Program-made: the position numbers and the translations under genes
Shown: positions 31,113 to 44,540 of the stretch, one piece after another
Numbering within the stretch: the stretch's first letter is position 1
Layout of the letters: every line of letters begins with the position of its first letter
Assembly: GCF_947172395.1 (NCBI RefSeq)
Contig: NC_069110.1
Coordinates: forward strand, 2,046,001-2,110,000
Direction: 5' to 3'
DNA from: Bicyclus anynana
Taxonomy: Eukaryota > Arthropoda > Insecta > Lepidoptera > Nymphalidae
DNA: 64,000 bases
Notes under the pieces: generated by a model
Databases searched by the model: none
Seen by the model: the letters and a program-made list of their open reading frames with translations, nothing else
Told to the model about the DNA's origin: nothing

Positions 31113-32743
31113 TAGGGAAGAAGTGCAAATAAATAAATTAATAAGTCAAAGCGAAGCTTGACCGGGTCCGCTAGTGTATTTTAAAATCTGTGTAATGTGA
31201 TATGATAGGTAAGATTTCTACCTTGAGTCGTTCAAAGGACGTCTTGATTCCCAGATCTAGGTCAATACTGGCTCGAGTACACAGAACTGCAATTACGATT
31301 GACGTCAGTAGGAAAGCTCTTCCACGTCTTGTTAACTTAAACAGAGTATATTGTTACGGACAGGTAATCCCATTGAGATGTGACTCCTACAGGTTTAGAT
31401 GGCCCATTGGTGCAGTGGTTAGTATCGTGGGTTCGATTTCCTATCACAGAGTTTTCGGGATAAAAAGTAGTTTATAGTGTTGCTTAATAGCCTCCGCTGT
31501 CTTACAGTGAAATTCCCTTTAAAATAGATCCAGCTGTTTGAAAGTTATCCCGGACAAACAGCAAACGGATAGACAAGATTTTTTAAAAAAGTTCTTTTTT
31601 TGTGTTTTTACACTTGAAAAAATAGTTTTTTTTATTTATAAGTATGTATTGATGAATTTTATTATTTTTAACTTTTCTATGTGTGTTGTGCTAAGCCAGA
31701 TTTATATTTGTCTGACGAGTCGTGTCGTGACGCATCAGAACAGAATCGGTCTCATACATTTTATATGGCAACGTTTACACTTATGTGTTGTGACATGTCG
31801 TGTTGGCTTCTGAGGTGCCGCATACAAAATGTATGATACCGATTCCGTTCGGTTCCGTCACGATACGACACGTCAGATGAATATAAATCCGGCTTTAGTT
31901 TAATTTATTACATTTATTCCAAGCAAGCGAATTCCTTTTAAAATGTTTGTATTTATGCGAATTAAACGTCATGTTATTTGCTCTTGCAAAATGCTTTCAT
32001 TCGGCCTTTGATCTTAATACTTGATGTAAAAATATTTTATGAAATATGCTATTCTTTGTTTACGCTGATTTGCAATTGTGAGCTCTGTCCGATCCAGTAA
32101 AGAGCTTAGCATAGGAACGCGCGTCTGTAAAAGAATCCTAACGCTTTGTATAAATTTTATCTAGCTAAGGAAAGAATTCAAAGTACGCTTTCTGGATTTC
32201 AAAAACGTTTAATTTTATTTACGTGCTCTGTTCATTAGGTTCTATTCACAGTGGTGCAGAGTTAAAGCCAAGTGTCAAGACACGCTAAGCCACACATATT
32301 GTCAATATTTTTGACTGCGTTCAGGCTCCTTTACGCATTTTAATTTCTAATTCTTGACTTTGAAATAATACCTAAATAAGTGTAACAGACAAAACGACGT
32401 ACGCGCGTTAGTACTATACCAAAACCAGCTTTTTATTTAATGCTACTTACCGTTAAAATGTCTAAATTAGTATCATTAAATAATAATGTCCCTTTCAGAC
32501 TGGCTTAGTTTCAGTTTGATTAACAATTAGACATGGCAAGTATATACATTATAAAAAGCGCGATTTCAACAAAAAACATATTAACAACTGTGAGATCTAA
32601 TTTATTATAATATAGAGGATCTTACATAATTATTTTCTGTAACGTGTTTGACCCTAAATGGTCGATCCATTGTATCTAAATGAGACGAGATGGAGTATAT
32701 AAATAGAGAACGTGTTAATAACATGTTAACATGTGTGTTTAGA
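31113..32743. other. Intron sequence with repeats
   Basis: It contains the retroelement end at 31141-31176, a SINE-like head at 31393-31440 (GGCCCATTGGTGCAGTGGTT, GTGGGTTCGATTTCC), and a hairpin MITE (31691-31898). The remainder is AT-rich with nothing assigned. Confidence 0.4.
31691..31898. mobile_element. Hairpin MITE, 208 bp
   Basis: CTAAGCCAGATTTATATTTG and TCTGACGAGTCGTGTCGTGA at the left are mirrored by TCACGATACGACACGTCAGA and ATATAAATCCGGCTTTAG at the right, with arms of about 70 bp. Confidence 0.7.
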
Positions 32744-32988
32744 TGGCCTCCGTGGCGCAGTGGTATGCGCGGTGGATTTAATGACGGAGGTCTTCGGTTC
32801 GATCCCCGGCTGGGCCGATTGAGGTTTTCTTAATTGGGCCAGGTCTAGCTGGTGGGAGGCTTCGGCCGTGGCTAGCATTCCGGTACGATGTCGTGTAGAA
32901 ACCGAAAGGTGTGTGGATTTTCATCCTGCTCCTAACAAGTTAGCCCGCTTCCATCTTAGGTTTCACCATCACTTACCATCAGGTGATA
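32744..32988 (+). repeat. SINE (family B), with internal deletion
   Basis: Full head and body apart from loss of the TTACCACCCTACCGGCAAAG segment (GTGGCTAGC joins directly to ATTCCGGTACGATG). Confidence 0.85.
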
Positions 32989-33023
32989 TTATTATGTATT
33001 ATTATTATTAAGAATAAAAAAAA

Positions 33024-33123
33024 AATGTCGCGATGCGTCGCTTCGACTGTGCGCCAATGTGACTGACGCTTTACTGAACTGGTCACAAAGCGTACCTACA
33101 AGTGGACTACGAGTCGCGACATT
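33024..33123. mobile_element. Short MITE, 100 bp
   Basis: AATGTCGCGATGCGTCGC at the left is mirrored by GAGTCGCGACATT at the right. It abuts the A-rich tail of the preceding SINE. Confidence 0.5.
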
Positions 33124-33927
33124 CATAGTAGTCTAGACTCCTGCTGCTTAAGGTTGCAGGATAACTTAATCCCACTAGCAGGAATCTTATTTTTTTTAGA
33201 TTGTTTTTTTTTTTCGAATAATACTTTCTATTTTTGTCAATAACATATATTACAAGTATTTAAAAACTTTCGGCTCAATTGAATTGAAATACTTAAAATG
33301 CACATGACTTGAAAAAAAGCTTTGGTCATTTAAGCGAAGAAATCTGAAAGTATATCCTCAATGAAAAATAAACAAGTTTTGTTTACATTTCGACTACTCG
33401 TAACTATGTTATAAATGCCATATCTACGATAATTAGATTTATCGTACGAAATTCCAGTATAACGATAAAATGAATGTAAGTACATTGAAATCAGCGCAAA
33501 ACTGCGATACGTATTGCAAAACTTAGATTCGTATTCACTGAATTATTTGTATCTATGTTATCATAGACCGTAGCGCGGCTATCTAAGCATTAAAATATTG
33601 ATGAAGGTTAGCTTTAATAGAGTCTAATCATGATAAAACTCGTTACATCTGTTCATTTTTCCACTGAAAAGCTGAAGAATATAAATGTACTTACAGAAAA
33701 ATTATATTATGCACGAGCAAGGTAACTTTGGTGTCCTTCGAGTGCTTTATGATTGAGGCTTAGCACGTGTAGGATATATCCTTATCACGTATGTGTAGGA
33801 TATAATCAAATTATACGCCTTTGAGAAATAATGCAATAAAAAACTCAAGCTAACTTAACCTAGTTACTATCATGCCCACGGGCTTTTCCTTGTCGGACAG
33901 CCATTTATTTATACTATGTGCATGGAG

Positions 33928-34044
33928 TATAGCATGGAGCGGGTAACAGTTGCCTATATGACGTTCATAATATGTACTATTATCGTGAATCGCGGCAATC
34001 TTTCAAGAGTGAAACGAACTGTCACCCGCACCAGGCTACAGGCT
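33928..34044. mobile_element. MITE, inverted second copy
   Basis: GCGGGTAACAGTTGCCTATA, ACTATTATCGTGAATCGCGG and CTTTCAAGAGTGAAACGAAC are the reverse complement of the interior of the copy at 2592-2708; the right end CACCCGCACCAGGCTACAGG is its terminal repeat. Confidence 0.65.
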
Positions 34045-34171
34045 GAAGGCTGAGAGTCTTTAAATTCTCAGTAGGAATGAGCTTTTTGTGACAGCTCGGT
34101 CTGGGAAGTTCTACGCTATGCCTACTTCGTCCACCGATAAGTATGTCGCGTTCAAGTGCGGCAAAGGTATA

Positions 34172-34375
34172 TCTACATTAATATTATAAAGCTGAAGAGT
34201 TTGTTTGTTTGTTTGACTGAACGCGCTAATCTCAGGAACTACTGGTCCGATTTGAAAAATTCTTTCAGTGTTAGATGGCCCATTTATCGAAGAAGGCTAT
34301 AGGTTATATATTATCTCCGTATTCCTACGGGAACGAGAACCACGTGGGTGAAACCGCACGAAGTCAGCTAGTGTG
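34172..34375 (-). repeat. RTE-like retroelement tail
   Basis: AATATTATAAAGCTGAAGAG leads through CGCTAATCTCAGGAACTACT to GAACCACGTGGGTGAAACCG and GTCAGCTAGT, a nearly complete reverse-orientation copy. Confidence 0.8.
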
Positions 34376-37300
34376 TAAATAAGGGTATGATTGCCGGTGT
34401 ACGCCTACGCCTAAGTTGACAACATATACTAGTACGTAATATACAATTTATTATCATCAGGTACACGCTATATTTATCCAAATTCCCTTCAAGGCAAGAT
34501 TTAAATATGAGGTCATAAAAATCAAAACGTTCGCAATTTTGTTTGCTAAATGTGCGTGTGATAATTGTCACTCGATTATAATCTCAATGATATTATTATT
34601 TCGGTTGTAACCATGTAGTTTTTCTAATCATGCTAATAATATTATCGGTTGTTGATAATATCTATGACCTTCATTAATATAATGTCTTCGAATGCGGGCC
34701 CGATTACACGATGGTTTACAATTTTTGCTCATCAGAAAGTTTTTTTTATAAATACGAATTGACTATTCATACAGAACTGTGCGAATAAATTTACGCAGGC
34801 CAATTTCCAGGCAGGAACACCAACGCCTTGTGGGTCAGGAGAGGGGCTTTTTTTAGCCGGTAGGAGTCCGGCACTATCCGGTTCAGGATGTCCATGAGGA
34901 TATTTTTCATCCTGAAAAAAAAAGGCCAAGTTCCAGCAACAGACCGCGTGCTGACGTGTACTATTTACACGAATTGTTTCGACCCACTTTTGACACCTCT
35001 GTAGCTCAGTGCCCATTACAAGTACATAGATAAAATTTTACCTACATATGTTTTCTGTGCCTACGTAATTATATACTAGTGCTAAAGCAGCATGCCAAAT
35101 TTCATAGATCCTGAAATATGACCCTGTGAATAGCAATTCTGGCACTGCTGACTCACTGACCGGTAATCAAATTCTTTAGGCCACTTCCATTTGTGTTCTA
35201 GTCTAAAAGATAGGTAAATTGAAGATACAATTAGAGGTAGGTAGGTATGTATTGTAGGTACAATGAAATAGTGCATCTGTTAATAGTGCTGTGGGACGGT
35301 AAAAAAAGATTTTGCGCAAGACCGTAAGTCAAAGGGCTCTCCTGAGAGCGGACCATACTAAGACTTCTCAATTGCAGATTTTTTATAGGATTTTTCTCTG
35401 TAATCGGCTCTTTCCAAAGGCAAAGATTCTGATTGCAGCCAATAATTGAGTATTTTTAATAGAAAATGTCAATATTAAAGCAATTTCTTAGCATAAAGCA
35501 GAAAACATAATTATTTTAGAATCAAAAATAAATTGAAAACCTAGTTTCTTAAAGGATTGCGTTGTTTTTTTTTATTTTTTGTATTTTACTCAAATCACGT
35601 AAAAATCAATGAGGAAAACTTTACTATTTATGTACTAATTTATGTGATTTTAATTGTTAGTAATTGTTATGTTTTTGCCTTTCAATCATGTTGCATGTAA
35701 ACAAATGGCATTGTTGGAAATAATTAGTTAATTATCGTTCTAGTGTTACCTTTACGAGATTGGCATGTTAGTTGAGTAGTGATTTACAGCTGCAGGTATA
35801 ATATAGGGCATAAGTTCAAGCTCTATCGCTTCTTACTCTCACCATTTCTTCTTCTTCTTCTTTTTGCTGGTCCCCGCCGGAGTCACTCTAGCTAACCGAG
35901 CTCGCTCCAGAAGCTTAGCAGGCTACTCTCACCATTTTTTCAAAGCGCCAAAATAAATCTCCGATTATTTCACCACGGATAATTGCTAGGAAGGCTGGCT
36001 CATTTTTTGCGCAAAGGCCTGTCTGAGCAAATGCAGCCAATATTCTTGCCACCATTCCAAATGGGCATGATTTTTATGGCTATCAGGATAATTTAGCTTA
36101 AGACGTATCCATTATTATTCCTGACCATGTATAACACTTCTCTTTCCCCACCGACTGAGTGTAAAGACCTAATGAAAGTGAACCGAACGGGTATCAAATC
36201 CGGACCTCGCAAAGGAATGTCAAAAAAAAAACCAGGATAAGTGCGAGTCGGACTCACCAACCAAGTAGTCCAAGGTGCTTGTAAACTAAGATCAGAGTTC
36301 ACCTACTTTAATTTTTACTGCGTTTATATAACCGACAGTAACCGGCCTGTCAAATATTAAATGTAGTTTGAACAAGGAGCGTTTTATTCCTGTGCAACAG
36401 ATACTTTTTGACTCTGGTTTGTAAACTGAGCGATTAAGAACGGCGAGTGAACGATCTATGAACAATTTATTTATTATCTATAAATATGGGTAATTGAGAT
36501 ATATTCTTTCCCCAATTTGAGGAGTTTCCTCTTCGATTTGTAGGAATTTAGAGAAATACGTATTGGCAACGCCGATTTATTAATTATTTACCATGTCAAA
36601 TGGACAATTTATTTGTCATTTATAATTTTTTGTTTGAAAATCAAAGCTGATAGCGTTCAGTGGCATATAACCTCAATGTTAGGATTTAATTGATTTATCG
36701 GAGACTGAATTATTTATGAAATGAAAAATATATAATTTAATGGGTTCTTTGCATTTAGATAGTTGAGAGAGTAAACTTCACAAAATTTGCGAGCGTTTTA
36801 ATAACATAGCCTCCAAATATATCTGTAAAAGACGGCTAAACCGAAGAATTACCGGTTATGCAAGCTTGGTTAAGATAACCGCCTGATTTACGTCCGTAAC
36901 CAGCATATGAGCAGTGGTGAACAGGAAATTTGGACTAAGCTTCGATTAACTTATTTAAACGGCTGATCATGTTTAAACGAATGTCGGTGAACTCGGGTCT
37001 CAGCTTACTTGAAGTAATTGTATTTTGATATTGAAGGGTATACCCAGGGTACCGTATAAATATTTCTTCGTCGAAAATAAAAAAACTTGTCAATCACATG
37101 TAACGCATAGCTATTGAAGATACTGTCTCCAAAGCATGGGTTTCCTAGTTTGGGGATCCAAAGCTATTTTAAGTGATATTTTTATTTTTAAAAACTTATA
37201 AAGATTTATTTTTACTACAGGGCACAGCGCACCATGTTTCAATGATAATATATTTCTATAGCAAAGCGAAAGGGAGACGTAGTTCCTTTGTGATCGCTGC

Positions 37301-37410
37301 ACGTAACAGGTGGCTTGCCTATCGTTTTCCTACAGGATTTACTTAGATCCGCCAGCCGTCGCAGAATTGTGATCCTTTATAAAATACACATTATACATAA
37401 GTTGATGAAG

Positions 37411-37706
37411 AGCCGTAATAGCCCAATGGATATGACCATTACCTCTGATTCCGGAGGGTGTGGGTTTGAATCCGGTCCGGGGCATGCACCTCCAGTTTTT
37501 CAGTTGTGTGCAGTTTAAGAAATTAAATATCACGTATCTCAAACGGTGAAGGAAAACATCGTGAGGAAACCTGCAAACCAAAGAATTTACTTAATTCTCT
37601 GTGTGTATGAATTCTGCCAATCTGCATTGGGTTTTGGGTGGAATATAGGCCTAACCCCTCTCAATCCAAGAGGAGACTCGAACTCAGCAGTAAGCCGAAT
37701 ATGGGA
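37411..37706 (+). repeat. SINE (family A), near full length
   Basis: Head GCCGTAATAGCCCAATGGAT, B-box-like GGGTTTGAATCC, then body through CAAACGGTGAAGGAAAACAT to GAGGAGACTCGAACTCAGCA. Confidence 0.85.
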
Positions 37707-37849
37707 TGATTTATGGTAATAAGTTGGTGGCGTAACGTATCTTTGACCGCCTTATGGTATTATATGGTTTTGGATAACGAGGTCCTGGTTTACATGTCAT
37801 ACTGAGTTTTTCTTTCTTCTAAGAAATTTTCATTTAAAGTCACAACCCA

Positions 37850-38055
37850 GAGTTGGGAAGCTGGTGGTGTCACACGCCCGTGCATCGGACGTCCTTTAGA
37901 CCACTTTAATTCGGCCCTATCGCAAAATCCTATTTCGTCTTAGTAGATACATACTAAGGTACTTCTATAAACTACCTCCCTGCCAAATTTCAGCTTTGTA
38001 CATCAAGTGGTTTTTGAGATTTCGTGATGGATGACCTTTCGCATTTATATATTAA
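37850..38055 (+). repeat. Retroelement tail repeat
   Basis: ACCCAGAGTTGGGAAGCTGG and GGTGTCACACGCCCGTGC are followed by CAAATTTCAGCTTTGTACAT and CATTTATATATTAAGAT, a tail-like end. Confidence 0.5.
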
Positions 38056-38238
38056 GATATATATCATATATGGTCGTCGGCTCAGAAGTCAACTAATATT
38101 AAAAAAATACAGGACGTTGTGCCTGGGACCGTGGAATTAGTCAAGGACCCCATATTATATTATAGTTACGACGCTGATGTTAAAGCTAATCCGTATTCGA
38201 AAAACATGCGAAACGAACTCAACAACATGGGATTTTAA
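38056..38238 (+). CDS. Orphan coding-like segment, function unknown
   Basis: After a TAA at 38053 the frame stays open for 60 codons to TAA at 38236. If a splice acceptor at AATACAG (ending 38112) is used, the exon encodes DVVPGTVELVKDPILYYSYD followed by ADVKANPYSKNMRNELNNMG and F. The composition is balanced and protein-like, unlike nearby chance frames, and an AATAAA-like TTTAATAAA lies about 30 bp after the stop. No start codon or partner exon was found. It may be the last exon of a nested gene or a truncated retrocopy. I do not recognise the family. Confidence 0.35.
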   Translation, partial: DIYHIWSSAQKSTNIKKIQDVVPGTVELVKDPILYYSYDADVKANPYSKNMRNELNNMGF

Positions 38239-39271
38239 AACAATTTCACAGTCCAATGCACAATTTAATAAATATTAAAAGCTAAAAACGTTATGTTTTG
38301 AAATCCATAAAAGCCTGCATTTTGGAAAAGCTAGCTTATCAAATTACTGAAACTGATAGAAAATCTCGGTAGATTGAAAATATTTTGTAAAATAAAGCTG
38401 GATTCAGTGGATTATAAATGTATATAAACCCTATCATAGGTACCTGCGCTGAGCGCCCTGTTGTATTTTAAGCCCCATCGAAAGCGGCAATAGGTTTTCC
38501 TGTAAAACGGTGCAGTACTAGCACAGACTTAATAGGATCATATTGAATTAAGCTCGTCGCTGCCTCTATACATTGCATCCTCATATTATGTTTGGTTCCT
38601 ACATCTGTGGACTGGCAATGTATACAGGTTCACTGGAAATGTATAGTGATCCCTTTATGGGATTGTAGGGAACATTAGGTATATATTCGTTCAATTTGTA
38701 TTAATTTGAGTTTATCAGTAATTTTGTTACCTAATATATTTTTATTGCGTAATTCCATACTCAATAAATATAGATATTTGCGCAACAGAATGCAATAAAA
38801 GACTTCTTTATTATCCAACATAATCTTTTCTAACCTTGAATAACTACTAATCCAGTTTGATCCAATTTTGATACCAATCACTATGATCGATAATATTCCC
38901 ATGAAATGGATGAATATCTGTTTCAGCAGTAGGTATGAAAATACAGCTCATAAAGACAGCTCAAGTTATTTGAGTCCAACTTCTAAACCGCAGATCAATT
39001 GCAGTTTTGATTTTTAAATATTGTATTTAAATTACCAGATGAACATTTCGTCATCGTGAAAATTAGTTTTCACGAATCCCGCAAGAACCACGGATTTGTT
39101 TATGGATCAGCAGTTCTAAAGATAAATAGGCCCGGACAAACAGAACAAACACAATAAAAAAAATGTGGATTGTGAAATATATAAAAAAAACTATGATTAA
39201 TAGATCATAAAAAACTGTTAATTTGAAATCACAAACAGACGTTTTAATTTTATGTATATGCATGGCATAGA

Positions 39272-39570
39272 GAGTCGTGATAGCCCAGTGGATATGACCT
39301 CTGCCTCCGATTCCGGAGGATGTGGGTTCGAATCCGGTCTGGGGCATGCACATCCAACTTTTCAGTTGTGTGCATTTTATGAAATTAAATATCACGTGTC
39401 TCAAACGGCGAAGGAAAACATCTTGAGGAAACCTGCATACCAGAGAATTTCCTTAATTCTCTGCGTGTGTGAAGTCTGCCAATCCGCACTGGGTCAGCGT
39501 GGTGGACTATTGGCCTAACCCCTCTCATTCTGAGAGGAGACTCGAGCTCAGCAGTGAGCCGAATATGGGT
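39272..39570 (+). repeat. SINE (family A), full length
   Basis: Complete from GAGTCGTGATAGCCCAGTGG through GGTTCGAATCCGGTCTGGGG, CACGTGTCTCAAACGGCG, CTGCCAATCCGCACTGGGTC and CAGTGAGCCGAATATGGG. It is the best reference copy in the window. Confidence 0.92.
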
Positions 39571-41897
39571 TTATAACGAACGAAAAAGCTATATTACGAG
39601 TACATATTCTTCTTCTTCGCTTTAATATTTGCCGATGAGTTTGAGCGTAGGAAAATCGTGTATTCTGTACAATATTATTTCGGTACAACAATGTTGGTAA
39701 GCACCTTAGCGCGCTTTCAAAGTAGTACAGTTTACAAGTAGAGTACTAAACAGGTAGATCTGCATACGAACATGCTGGTTATTGAACCTGCGAACAGCGA
39801 ATGACGCTGTCATGGACCGTACTCATTCGAAATGAATCTCATTCGGAAATGTCAATATCATACACGATGCATTGATTGCGAACTAAACCATTCCCATTAT
39901 TCATCTTCAACCTCATAATCTATCCAACTGATAAACAACTGAAAATGTTTTGTAAGTTATTTATTGTATTAATATAAGTAAAATGCATCAATATTTTTAA
40001 TACTCGTAGACAGCACTAAATAAATAGTCTAAATAAAAGAGCGTTTGAATAAAAGTGTACCTATATTATAATTTATAGTGTACCTTATATTAAGCGATAA
40101 GGTCGCCTATCGTGCATATCTTTTTTATTTTTTTATTTTTCTGTATTGTATGTTTCTTTATGGTGTACAATAAAGTGTATTTTCATTTCAATACATTTAC
40201 ATTAATTGAATATTTTTTTTAAATATTTTGGTGATTATGACATAGTAGATAAAACGTTTTTTTTTTAATAATTTTACTTTACATACTTTATACTTTACAT
40301 ATTTACGTAATAGTACTTATCACTATGATTCCCATGTAAAAAACTAATACTTTCGAACTAGTAACACACATTTTTTTTTAATTTCCGACCCAAATTAAAA
40401 AAACTCAGTCCTGGTATTTACCATGAGTTTTTTAACTTTATTAAAAAGTATATAACTGTGTGAACTGTGACAAGTAAACAACAGTGTGAACAAGTGAGTG
40501 AACTGTATTAAAACAGTTTACAGCTCTAGAGAATTCTTTACTGTAATATTTACTTGTGAGTACGAGTAAACAGAAAATTCTGTCCGCAGACGCTAGCTGC
40601 AAAGCCCTTTGACACGAGCTACGCAGTTACGTAGCAAAGGACTCCGGGACGTAGCAGCCTCCCCTGTAAAGCCCTACTCTCTCGCCACCCCCCTTTTTTA
40701 ATTTAATATTTAATACCAGTTACTAGTTTTCTATTAGTATTTCCATTTCGCATTCCCACTTTGTTTCAAACATCGTGGAGTTTTCTCCGTTTTACACAAA
40801 AATAAATAAATCAAGCGCTGTATGCTCCATGATTCTTTTTTTAAATAAAATTAATTCATAATCGCACAAAGGAGCCACTGGCTTTATTTATTTAATAACA
40901 TTTCTAAGTATCATAACCACAGAACATAGAGCACTTATGCAGATTATTCTTATATAGGTGATTATTACTGTGATGCGTTGTGCTAAAGTTGTTCAACAGA
41001 AGTTATTTGACTGCAAAGGTTCATTTTAATAAGTTGAAAATTGGATATTTATTCGACGCTGAATTTAGGTCTTAAAAATTTGTTGCTTAAATGCACATTT
41101 TTAGAGTTTCAAAACACAATATATTATTGCAAGACCTTTTTGATGAAAACTACAATCCAAGATATTTATTACTTTTTATATACCTCTATACATAAAAAAA
41201 CAATGACTACTTAAAAATGTATTTCAATATATATCTTAACACTACTTACTTATTGAACATCGCGTGTAACACATTTGCTATGTAAAATGATGAACTTTCG
41301 AAAAAACATAAACATAAAATTAATTCGAGGCATGAGTCTCAGGTTCATGATAAGCGAGTACTTGTCATGTTTCATTTAAGCTTAACCTTTAGATATTACT
41401 GATAGAATGTAATTCATGAATGAATGAATGAATTCATGTTCTCATAAACGAATCTTCTATAATTACCTACTAGATAGAAATGGTTATGCAATAGCAGCGC
41501 GATTATAAATAGTCAGTTGATCCAGAGCAAACTAAAAATCAGCACTTTGCATAGCACCTTAGTCTTATAGTCTGAGTTTGCGGCCAGTTGTCATGTTGCT
41601 ATCTATCTCTATATTAAGTTTGTAGTAATGATGAATCAGTGATTTGGATGTTTTCTTTAACTAATCAAAAGGAAATGTAGAGCGCAAGCGAGACACTACA
41701 TCTAAAAATAAAAACATGAAAATTCAAATCAATTTCTTCTTCTGAAATTAACTTAATTCTTAAAGCGCAAAATACCTATTGATAGACGCATGTATCTGGA
41801 GATTTTTTACTTGTTGATGTAAACAGTCTCGTCTGAAATCGATAGAAGTAGAACCTTGTTTACAACATTATTATATTAAGTGACAGACGACAGACTA
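39571..41897. other. Intron sequence, no gene seen
   Basis: About 40085-40200 looks like a LINE 3' end (GCGATAAGGTCGCCTAT, then GGTGTACAATAAAGTGTATT). A palindromic AATG repeat lies at about 41416-41440. The rest is AT-rich. Confidence 0.4.
40085..40200 (+). repeat. LINE 3'-end fragment
   Basis: GCGATAAGGTCGCCTATCGT, TGTATGTTTCTTTATGGTGT and ACAATAAAGTGTATT form a tail of a type common in lepidopteran LINEs. Confidence 0.55.
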
Positions 41898-42452
41898 GTA
41901 CGAGGTCAGTAAGAAATATACCGTTATCTGTTAAATACCTTTAACTGTTTTTTTATTTGAGATAAGAAATAAATAATAGTAAATATTCTCATTGACATAT
42001 TGCAAATAGCAGAATATAAATATAATAATAAATGATTAAATAAATTAACGGTATGTCCCTCATTGGTTAATTAAAAAATATTGTACACTTCTTAAAATAA
42101 TTTAATACTTAAAGGCTGCCTACTTTCACGACTGCAACTGTGGGGTTGCCAGATGTTATTTACTTACCCCCATCAGTCATTTAGCCGTCTAATATGTCAA
42201 ATGAAAAGTTATTGTATGCTTAATTAAATTATATCAAGTTGCCTTTGATCTAGTTCATGGTTTTAACCAGGCAACCTATTTGCAATATGTTATTGTTAAT
42301 ATTAATAATAATAATAATAATAATAATTTATTTATTCATAAGAAAGTACAGAAGGTTTACAGAACTTATTATTATTATTTATTAGTTATTATTTATTTCT
42401 CATCACTAATGAATAACAGCTAAGGGTTTATATTTCTAACGCCGGATCTTAG
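41898..42452. mobile_element. Long terminal-inverted-repeat (fold-back) element, copy 2
   Basis: The left arm (GTACGAGGTCAGTAAGAAAT, AGAAATAAATAATAG, CATATTGCAAATAG) and the right arm (CTATTTGCAATATGTTATTG, TATTTATTTCTCATCAC, TAACGCCGGATCTTAGAC) are inverted. The right half matches copy 1 at 24756-25464. An (AAT)n run lies at about 42300. Confidence 0.6.
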
Positions 42453-43205
42453 ACCAGTCCATTATTACTCAATCCATGCCATCCCGGCTCTTCATTTGCT
42501 TGGCTTCAAAATACAAACAAAATTTTACTAACTCCAGCGCCAGTGGCATGTATGCTTACACGAACTAAAGCATAAAGCTTTGACGGTTTAATTTTTTTAG
42601 AATTCCATATTTATTTATCATTAAAAGGAACGTGAAGTCAAAGGGAAATACGTATGTCAGTCTTTTCAAAAAAAAATCCGCAAAATATTGGACGAAGCGA
42701 GGCAGCCGCGTAAAGTATTGGACACGGCTGAATTCACCTACAAAGCCTCCTCTATGTCGGCACTCATAAATCGAAAGTCCGTTCGTTCTATATTTGGGCG
42801 AAAATTCAAAAGAAAATCAAGTACCTACCTATCTGTATGAACTGGCTCCACACCTGTTGCGCCACTATTTATTTGCTGCTTAAGTGATTGTGAGGCGTTA
42901 AACTTAACAAATTTTATCGAAATATGTTATTTATAAAATAACTTTTCCACTACTCTTGCTCAAAAATAGTATCACATTACCACTCCACAACGGGGCTAAA
43001 CAAGCTTTCAGCCTCTAGACGCTAAAGTAATTTTGTTTTGTTTTTTAATTTTTTTTCTGTTGCGAGTACTGACCTACCTACTACTCGTATAGAATGAAAC
43101 AGGTTTAATTCGTAAACAGTTTAATCACACTAAAATAATGACTTCTATAAAACGTAGGATATTTTCCTTTTTTACACCTTGTGTCCGAAAAACCTAAATA
43201 TCTTA
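42453..43205. other. Intron sequence, unassigned
   Basis: No gene or clear repeat beyond partial similarity to lepidopteran repeats; AT-rich. Confidence 0.35.
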
Positions 43206-43376
43206 CGGAACCCTATTTTTTTTCAAAATAAAATTTAGCCTATGTTACTTGTGGATAATGTAGCTTTCAAATGGTGAAAGAATTTTTAAAATCGTGCTAG
43301 TAATTTTGGAGCCTATTCATTACAAACAAACATACAAACAAAGTTTTCTTCTTTATAATATTAGTATAGATATAGA
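43206..43376 (+). repeat. RTE-like retroelement tail
   Basis: It contains AATTTAGCCTATGTTACTTG, GGAGCCTATTCATTAC and ends TTTATAATATTAGTATAGAT. Confidence 0.7.
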
Positions 43377-44037
43377 TTTATAGTTACAATACCCTCACTG
43401 GGTTCCATTGTAATACCTATGTGTGTGTTATGACATGTTTATTTTATTAATAATATATAAATCAGGTCATGACTTTGAAAATCTGATATAATTCATGTCG
43501 GGTTTCGTTTCCCAATACTTTTTTTTAATAAATCATATGAACGACGCATAACGTGTTCACTCAGAGGTACACAAACGATGCATATTACGTGTATGTACAC
43601 ATGTATTGAATGTGCTGAATGGAAACCAAACTAATACAGCAACGTATTAAATCCCGATTCTAGGTATCATGGGCGGTAAATACTAGCAAGAGGATTTAAC
43701 TGGGGGATTTACCTGGAACTATTGAAATATCAACATGTAATTCCTATATTCCACTATATATAGGAATATTGGAAATATTCCACTGAATTTCGAAAACGAA
43801 AACGTAGAATATGTTGATAGAAGCTTCGATAAATAATAATATTGATTCAGTAACTCTACGTTCGCACAAAGCTCAGCGAGTTTTGAAATTGCAGCAGTTT
43901 TAGTATCAGTCAAATTCAACAAAACGTATGTATCGGTTGTATTTGTTTTCTCTTTACTCCATAAGAGCACCGTGTTAGTAGTTTATATTGATAGCATAGT
44001 AATTTGATTACGAGGTTGAAAAAAACATTTATTGCAA

Positions 44038-44164
44038 AACTAGCTGACGACGCGCGGTTTCACCCGCGTGGTTCCCGTTCCCGCGGGAATACGGGGATAA
44101 TATATAGCTTAGCGCGTTCAAAGAAACAAAAAAACTCTTCAGCTTTACAATATTAGTATAGATT
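44038..44164 (+). repeat. RTE-like retroelement tail, internally deleted
   Basis: ACTAGCTGACGACGCGCGGT and GGTTTCACCCGCGTGGTTCC lead to TTCAGCTTTACAATATTAGT. The middle of the unit is missing. Confidence 0.8.
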
Positions 44165-44540
44165 ATTTAATACCGGGCTAAAAAAGTTCAAACATTCCTG
44201 AGAGATGTGAGGACAACTGTCAACAAAAATAATCACAATTGTAACATACTGTTAAGAAAGAAGAAAGTACGCAAGAGTAAGGTAAGTGACAGCTTACAAG
44301 TAAAATCTTTTAAAATATAAGCGATTAAAACTCTTGTTTGTCGCCGGTAGCATTAATGCGATTGGAAGCTTGCGTTACTGTCAAAGCGGAGCTTAACTGG
44401 GTCCACTAGTATTCAATATTGGAGCCGAAGATGGGACAATTAAATGATCAAGTTTACAAAGTTATCACGTCAACAGGCGCGTTGGAAGACGAGTTTTAAC
44501 GTGATTTTTCAATTAGGTTTTAGCTTACTATTATTTATTG

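Larger units (their letters stand above)
33124..37410. other. Intron sequence with repeats, no gene seen
   Basis: It holds a MITE (33928-34044) and an RTE-like tail (34172-34375). Repeat-like stretches without clear identity lie at 34780-35010 and 35850-35930. The open frames here have no recognised domain. Confidence 0.4.

Noticed and set aside
34732..35016. 94-codon minus frame in receptor intron 3
   Set aside because: Interrupted by an A run and lacking any domain; looks like a repeat fragment.
39252..39518. 88-codon plus frame and 113-codon minus frame at 39063-39404
   Set aside because: Both lie in the full-length SINE at 39272-39570 and its flank.
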